This document shows, piece after piece, positions 59,860 to 64,000 of a stretch of DNA of 64,000 nucleotides (positions are counted from its first letter, which is position 1; each line of letters starts with the position of its first letter). The notes beneath the pieces were generated by a model. That model was not told where the DNA came from and searched no databases. It worked only from the letters and a program-made list of their open reading frames with translations. The position numbers and the translations under genes were made by a program. Source of the DNA: Oceanobacillus chungangensis (lineage in GTDB: Bacteria; Bacillota; Bacilli; Bacillales; Amphibacillaceae); contig NZ_PIOD01000025.1 in the NCBI RefSeq assembly GCF_003369565.1, positions 1 through 64,000 of the forward strand, given 5' to 3'.

Positions 59860-60684
59860 ATGAATAAGAAAGCAGCATTTGACGCGTGGCTTACTACGAT
59901 AGAAATGGAAAAATCCGGGGCAATTGCGACGATATTGAAAACGGATCAGACCCAAGGAAAACGGAATAGCGAGAGTTTGTTTATTTCAAAGGATCATTCA
60001 TTCGTCGGTTCGCTGGGAGATGCATATCTTGAGGAGCAGGTTATTCAACTGGCAAAGCAAAAGCTTGCGGAAAAAAATCCATCCTCTGAAACTAGGATTT
60101 TCCAATTATTGAATAAGCAAGAGGTGGCAGTGTTTGTTGATGTGTTTGTACCACAACCTAAAATCTTAATTTTTGGTGCAGGGCATGATGCCATTCCCGT
60201 CGCAAATTTTATTGCATCATCAGGATTTAAAACAACCATCGTTGATCAACGGCCTCTTTATATTACGGAGGAAAGATTTCCTGATATAGAAAGAATTATA
60301 GCAAGGGCCGATGATTTTAAGGGGAAGGTAATAATAGATGATAATACATATGTTATCGTGATGAACCATCATCTGGAAAGAGATCAGGAGGCTTTGACGT
60401 TTGCCCTAAATTCTCAAGCTCCTTATATTGGGGTTCTTGGTCCCCGTTCAAGAAGAAATCGAATTATTAATAATATAAAAGCAAGCGGATCAGCTGTTAC
60501 AGAGAGTCAAATGAGTCGGCTGTATAACCCGATTGGATTGGATATTGGGGCAAGGACACCTGAAGAGATAGCAATCAGTATAGCTGCAGAGATTATTGCG
60601 ATAAAAAATGGCTATTCGGGCGGGTTCTTGAAGGATTCAGAGTTCATTCATCATGCATCTGCTGTATCTGAGGAAAATGGATGA
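59860..60684 (+). CDS. xdhC: XdhC-family protein with C-terminal Rossmann domain
   Basis: A 274-residue protein: a partly degenerate N-terminal region, then FVPQPKILIFGAGHDAIPVANFIASSGFKTTIVDQRP (nucleotide fold G-x-G-x-x), VIVMNHHLERDQEAL, YIGVLGPRSRRNR and LDIGARTPEEIAISIAAEIIA, all XdhC_C blocks. With the preceding small protein it makes the complete chaperone that sulfurates and inserts Mo cofactor. It overlaps mocA by 4 bp. Confidence 0.9.
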   Translation: MNKKAAFDAWLTTIEMEKSGAIATILKTDQTQGKRNSESLFISKDHSFVGSLGDAYLEEQVIQLAKQKLAEKNPSSETRIFQLLNKQEVAVFVDVFVPQPKILIFGAGHDAIPVANFIASSGFKTTIVDQRPLYITEERFPDIERIIARADDFKGKVIIDDNTYVIVMNHHLERDQEALTFALNSQAPYIGVLGPRSRRNRIINNIKASGSAVTESQMSRLYNPIGLDIGARTPEEIAISIAAEIIAIKNGYSGGFLKDSEFIHHASAVSEENG

Positions 60685-61310
60685 TGAATATAAATGCGCT
60701 CATTTTAGCAGCGGGCAGTTCAAGCAGAATGGGTACACAAAAGCAGCTGCTTAAATTAGGAGAACAGACCATTTTGGAGCACGTTATCGAGCTCACAATT
60801 TCAATAGAATTTACTAAAATCATTGCAGTAATCGGCAATGAGAAAGATAGAATTCGTAATCAAATATTCATAGATGATCCGCGTTTTATTTGGGCAGTTA
60901 ACGAGGAATACATTGAGGGACAAAGCGCATCCATTAAAGCAGGAGTTCGTACCATAGATGAAGAATATGTTAATGTCATGATCTTTCTGGGAGATTTGCC
61001 TTTTATTAAGAAAGAAACAGCAGGCCACATTTACCGAGCGGGACTCAAAGAGCTGAATGAAGATAAAAATCCTTTTATCATCCAGCCAGTATACAAGGGT
61101 ATGCCTGGACATCCCGTGTTCTTTGGGAATATGCCTAACAAGTGTTTTGATTTATTAGAGGGAGATAAAGGCGCAAAAGTCTTAATAAAGTCCATTTCTT
61201 CGCATATTAAAATTGATGTCGACGATGAAGGAATTCTATTCGATATTGATACTCCTGAGGACTATTTTGAGGCGGAGCAAATGATTAAAAATGAAAAACA
61301 GGGAAAATAA
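60681..61310 (+). CDS. mocA: Molybdenum cofactor cytidylyl-/guanylyltransferase-like protein (MocA/MobA-like)
   Basis: A 209-residue nucleotidyltransferase: INALILAAGSSSRMGTQKQLLKLGEQTILEH is the nucleotide-binding start, VMIFLGDLPFI holds the metal Asp, and QPVYKGMPGHPVFFG is conserved. MocA adds CMP to Mo-molybdopterin for hydroxylases of this family, so this matches the operon better than the GMP-adding MobA. Start ATG 60681 lies within the stop of the preceding xdhC gene. Confidence 0.88.
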   Translation: MMNINALILAAGSSSRMGTQKQLLKLGEQTILEHVIELTISIEFTKIIAVIGNEKDRIRNQIFIDDPRFIWAVNEEYIEGQSASIKAGVRTIDEEYVNVMIFLGDLPFIKKETAGHIYRAGLKELNEDKNPFIIQPVYKGMPGHPVFFGNMPNKCFDLLEGDKGAKVLIKSISSHIKIDVDDEGILFDIDTPEDYFEAEQMIKNEKQGK

Positions 61311-61665
61311 TTGGCTCATTATTTATATAAACTGTGAACTAACAGTAATTGTGATTTCAGATCTAAATGCTCCCTGCTAATAAGAGGAGTTTTCATTCTA
61401 TGACTAAATTAACATCGATAGTTAGTAGTTAAAGCATTTTTGCGTCTTAAGATTTTGCACTATCCACAGCAGAAGAAATACACGGAGACTTCTGCGGAAG
61501 AAGGCTCACCAGCCCCCCGGGGAAAGCGAAATGTATTTCCGGAGCGGTAAGCCAGAGAGCCATTGATATCCTAACTGATGTCGCATTTTATATCGACTAT
61601 GAACCATCAATAAACACATTAGAATACAACCAATTTAAAATAAAGGATTAGAAAGGGGGAGTTCC
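61311..61665. other. Intergenic region before moaA with a fragment of a Bacillaceae repeat
   Basis: No gene with a ribosome site is seen; an ATG at 61400 opens only 10 codons. A GC-rich block at 61476-61560 stands out from the AT-rich flanks (see separate entry). No Moco riboswitch could be drawn. Confidence 0.4.
61476..61560 (+). repeat. Fragment resembling a widespread Bacillaceae intergenic repeat
   Basis: CACGGAGACTTCTGCGGAAG, GGCTCACC, GCCCCCCGGGGAAAGCGAA and the following CGGAGCGG match, as I remember it, the GAGACTCCTGCGGGA... CCCCGCGGAAAGCGAG repeat found between genes in many Bacillaceae. This copy is shorter and altered. Recognition is from memory only. Confidence 0.5.
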
Positions 61666-62676
61666 ATGGCAGCCATCACGGATAAATTTGGCAGGCCCTT
61701 ACAGGATTTGCGTATTTCTATAACGGATCGTTGTAATTTCCGCTGCACATATTGCATGCCGAAAGAAATCTTTGGCAAGGATTATGCCTTTTTACCAAAG
61801 GATCATTTATTGAATAATTACGAGATCGTACGTCTTGCAAGAGCGTTTGTTGAGCTTGGTGTCAATAAAATTCGTTTGACAGGTGGCGAACCTTTATTAC
61901 GCAGGGATCTGCCTCAGCTGATTGAAAGCTTGAATGCAATTAATGGGTTAGAGGATATTGCCCTGACAACGAATGCCTCAATGCTCCCAAACAAAGCTGA
62001 AGCGATAAAGGCAGCTGGTTTGAAGCGAATCAATGTTAGCTTAGACGCCCTGGACAATGAAATATTTCAAGCAGTGAATGATAATGGTGTCAGCTCAGAT
62101 CGTGTATTAAAAGGCATTGAGAAGGCACTGGAAGTCGGACTAGAGGTTAAGATTAATATGGTTGTTAAGAAAGGTATGAATGAAAGCGAAATCATACCTA
62201 TGGCGAAATATTTTAAAGAAAAAGGAATTACATTAAGATTCATCGAATTTATGGATGTAGGAACCACGAATGGCTGGGATTTTAGTAAAGTAGTTTCAAA
62301 AAAAGAAATCATGCAACTGCTCGCCGAGCATTTCGAGATGGAACCGGTCAATCCTATGTATTTAGGTGAAGTTGCAAAGCGATATCGCTATGTTGGAACG
62401 AATACTGAAGTGGGTTTCATTACATCCGTTTCTGAATCCTTCTGTTCTTCATGCACGCGTGCGAGGATCGCTGCAGATGGTAGGCTTTATACATGTCTAT
62501 TCGCAAGCAGTGGATTTGATTTACGAAAGCTTCTCCGTTCAGATGCAAATGATGAAGAAATCAAAGAAACGATTGCTTCAATCTGGAATAAGCGAGAAGA
62601 TCGTTACTCTGATGAACGAACAGAAATATCTGCGAAAAATAAGAAGAAGATAGAAATGTCCTATATTGGTGGGTGA
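61666..62676 (+). CDS. moaA: GTP 3',8-cyclase MoaA (radical SAM, molybdopterin synthesis)
   Basis: A 336-residue radical-SAM enzyme catalysing the first step from GTP to cyclic pyranopterin. The N-terminal cluster is CNFRCTYC (Cys23, 27, 30); [10 protein letters not shown] follows. The C-terminal cluster is [20 protein letters not shown], and the chain ends in YIGG, the conserved Gly-Gly tail. Full length. Ribosome site AAAGGGGG. The stop overlaps a short ORF (TGATG), then moeA. MoaBCDE are not in view. Confidence 0.95.
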   Translation: MAAITDKFGRPLQDLRISITDRCNFRCTYCMPKEIFGKDYAFLPKDHLLNNYEIVRLARAFVELGVNKIRLTGGEPLLRRDLPQLIESLNAINGLEDIALTTNASMLPNKAEAIKAAGLKRINVSLDALDNEIFQAVNDNGVSSDRVLKGIEKALEVGLEVKINMVVKKGMNESEIIPMAKYFKEKGITLRFIEFMDVGTTNGWDFSKVVSKKEIMQLLAEHFEMEPVNPMYLGEVAKRYRYVGTNTEVGFITSVSESFCSSCTRARIAADGRLYTCLFASSGFDLRKLLRSDANDEEIKETIASIWNKREDRYSDERTEISAKNKKKIEMSYIGG

Positions 62677-62771
62677 TGCTATCGGGTCGTCATTTCAGTG
62701 AAGGAAGAGCATTTGTCCATGGTGCTGATTTACTAGTGAAAGCGAAAGAAACTAGTTGGATAAGGAGCTAA
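62676..62771 (+). CDS. 31-codon ORF coupled to moaA, doubtful
   Basis: The ORF starts at the TGATG overlap with moaA and reads [20 protein letters not shown] ending SWIRS, stopping 6 bp before the moeA start. The overlap favours translational coupling, but the peptide has no family I recognise and may be a gene relic or just spacer sequence. Confidence 0.3.
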   Translation: MLSGRHFSEGRAFVHGADLLVKAKETSWIRS

Positions 62772-62777
62772 TAATAA

Positions 62778-64000
62778 ATGGTAGAAATAAGAACACCAAT
62801 CCATGTTAATGAAGCTATTCGCCGTGTCATGTCATATGCAATAGCAGGTCCTAAAACATACGTAGCAATTGAAGATAGTCTCGGTCATTATCTTGGTGAA
62901 GATCTGATTGCAGACCATGATGTCCCTGCCTTTGACCGGTCACCTTATGATGGTTTTGCAATCAGGGCAGAGGATACGTTAGATGCTAGCAAGGGTTACC
63001 CAATAAAATTAGAGGTAATTGGAGAAATTGGCGCAGGCGATGTCTTTGAAGATGAAGTTCAAGCGAATAAAGCGGTGCGTATCATGACAGGAGCACAAAT
63101 TCCTAATGGCTGTGATGCAGTAATTATGCTGGAACATGTAGAACTGCTGGAGCATGTAGAACTGCTGGAACATGATAGGAAAACCTTCATTCAGCTGGAA
63201 AGAAGGCTAAGGACTAACGAAAATATTACGAGGAAGGGTGAAGATACGAGGCAAGGTGAGATTCTTGTTAAGAAAGGTACATATATAAATCCTGGAGTAA
63301 TGGCATTACTTGCAACATTTGGCTACAAACAGGTGCCTGTAATTCAAAAACCAAAAGTGGGAATTATCTCTACAGGCAGCGAGCTACTTACGGTTGATGC
63401 GGCGCTCGAGCCGGGGAAAATAAGAGATAGTAATTCTTATATGCTTCTTGGTCAAATAGAAAGGGCTGGGGGGGTTCCTGTTTTACTTGGTCAATTTAAG
63501 GATGATTTCACGCTTTGCTACAATCAGGTTGCAGATGCCCTGGGAAAAGTAGATATATTACTGACAACAGGAGGTGTATCTGTAGGTGATTATGATTACA
63601 TACCAGCTATTCTAGATAAGTTAAAGGCGAGAGTTTTATTTAATAAAGTACGGATGCGACCTGGAAGTGTTACTACAGTCGCTGCGGTCGAAGGGAAATT
63701 ATTGTTTGGACTGTCGGGAAATCCGTCTTCCTGTTATGTTGGCTTTGAATTATTCACAAGGCCAATAATTCGAACTTATTTACAATCGAATCATCCTTTT
63801 ATGAGAAGAGAGATTATACAGCTCGGTTCAGCATTTACACGACCGAATCCATTTGACCGTTTTGTTCGCGGGAAGCTGCAATACGAAAAAGGTCAGACAA
63901 TTGCGGTGCCAGTAGGATTAGATAAGCCAAATATCGTCACTTCCTTAGCAGAGGCCGATATTCTCATTATGCTTCCCGGTGGAGGCGAGGTGTATGAAAA
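62778..64000 (+). CDS. moeA: Molybdopterin molybdenumtransferase MoeA (3' end beyond the window)
   Basis: The visible 407 codons begin MVEIRTPIHVNEAIRRVMSY and include VPAFDRSPYDGFAIRAEDT, RIMTGAQIPNGCDAVIMLE, VGIISTGSELL, DILLTTGGVSVGDYDY and LFGLSGNPSSCYVGFELF. These are all MoeA blocks, from the enzyme that inserts molybdate into adenylylated molybdopterin. Only a few C-terminal residues can be missing. AAGGAG lies 10 nt before the ATG. A tandem 18-bp duplication adds residues near position 118-131 (see repeat). Confidence 0.93.
   Translation, partial: MVEIRTPIHVNEAIRRVMSYAIAGPKTYVAIEDSLGHYLGEDLIADHDVPAFDRSPYDGFAIRAEDTLDASKGYPIKLEVIGEIGAGDVFEDEVQANKAVRIMTGAQIPNGCDAVIMLEHVELLEHVELLEHDRKTFIQLERRLRTNENITRKGEDTRQGEILVKKGTYINPGVMALLATFGYKQVPVIQKPKVGIISTGSELLTVDAALEPGKIRDSNSYMLLGQIERAGGVPVLLGQFKDDFTLCYNQVADALGKVDILLTTGGVSVGDYDYIPAILDKLKARVLFNKVRMRPGSVTTVAAVEGKLLFGLSGNPSSCYVGFELFTRPIIRTYLQSNHPFMRREIIQLGSAFTRPNPFDRFVRGKLQYEKGQTIAVPVGLDKPNIVTSLAEADILIMLPGGGEVYE
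63129..63173 (+). repeat. 18-bp in-frame tandem duplication in moeA
   Basis: CTGGAACATGTAGAACTG (63129-63146) is repeated at 63147-63164 with one change, and a third partial unit follows (CTGGAACAT, 63165-63173). It encodes L-E-H-V-E-L twice and then L-E-H, a 12-residue extension of a loop after the MTGAQIPNGCDAVIM block. Confidence 0.9.

Noticed and set aside
61311-61665. Moco riboswitch upstream of moaA
   Set aside because: The GC-rich block resembles a dispersed Bacillaceae repeat and I could not draw the conserved Moco-riboswitch helices.

Overview
The window looks like chromosome from a low-GC Gram-positive bacterium of the Bacillaceae (Oceanobacillus/Virgibacillus-like; inference). Reasons: AT-rich DNA, strong AGGAGG-type ribosome sites with frequent TTG/GTG starts, a cre-like catabolite site, a Ku/LigD repair pair, TcaA/YvbJ-type and YflT-type proteins, a Firmicutes-type BirA box at bioY, and small dispersed repeats of Bacillaceae character. 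No rRNA, tRNA, prophage or CRISPR array was seen.

Layout. 1-376: the end of an IS3-type element cutting a cell-wall-binding-repeat gene. 712-5224: a PRD activator, an ascorbate-type PTS (IIB, IIC) and a fructose-6-phosphate-aldolase-like enzyme. 5696-8040 (minus): a chemoreceptor and a CheX-like protein. 8401-11849: a TcaA/YvbJ-like protein, a small lipoprotein and a zinc-ribbon membrane protein. 12246-19288: a sugar ABC transporter operon that also carries YdcF-like, PP2C-like and ROK proteins and its own MsmX-type ATPase. 19459-19963: a 21-bp-phased repeat block next to a decayed ureD. 20034-27978: corA, a TetR-controlled NCS1 permease/DUF917/hydantoinase operon, an SRPBCC-ArsR pair and a YaaH-type acetate transporter. 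28727-30943: a UDG-fold protein and a membrane acyltransferase. 31436-38059: an ABC importer co-transcribed with an alkaline-phosphatase-superfamily enzyme and a DeoR regulator, followed by a PHP phosphoesterase. 38075-40820: ligD and ku. 41051-44784: an interrupted hemolysin III gene and ppc. 45059-48120: small stress or unknown genes and bioY. 48571-52874: 5-oxoprolinase (PxpBC, PxpA) with a biotin carrier and biotin carboxylase. 52979-64000: a three-subunit molybdenum hydroxylase with CoxG, MoxR, VWA, XdhC and MocA maturation proteins, then moaA and moeA (moeA runs off the right edge).

The last 16 kb reads as a catabolic unit: MoaA, MoeA and MocA make the cofactor, XdhC/MoxR/VWA insert it, the hydroxylase oxidises an unidentified (probably N-heterocyclic) substrate, and PxpABC handles 5-oxoproline. 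The hydantoin-type operon at 22-26 kb is a related ring-amide pathway. BioY could supply biotin to the BCCP/AccC pair.

The most unusual content is non-coding. (i) An 87-bp two-hairpin element is present three times; one copy sits seamlessly and in frame inside a hemolysin III gene. (ii) A family of about 65-80 bp repeats, each ending in a rho-independent terminator, directly follows the stop codons of four unrelated genes. (iii) Five ATATCGG-core repeats are spaced at 20-21 bp. (iv) A 30-bp motif occurs twice. These suggest a genome shaped by very small mobile or spreading elements.
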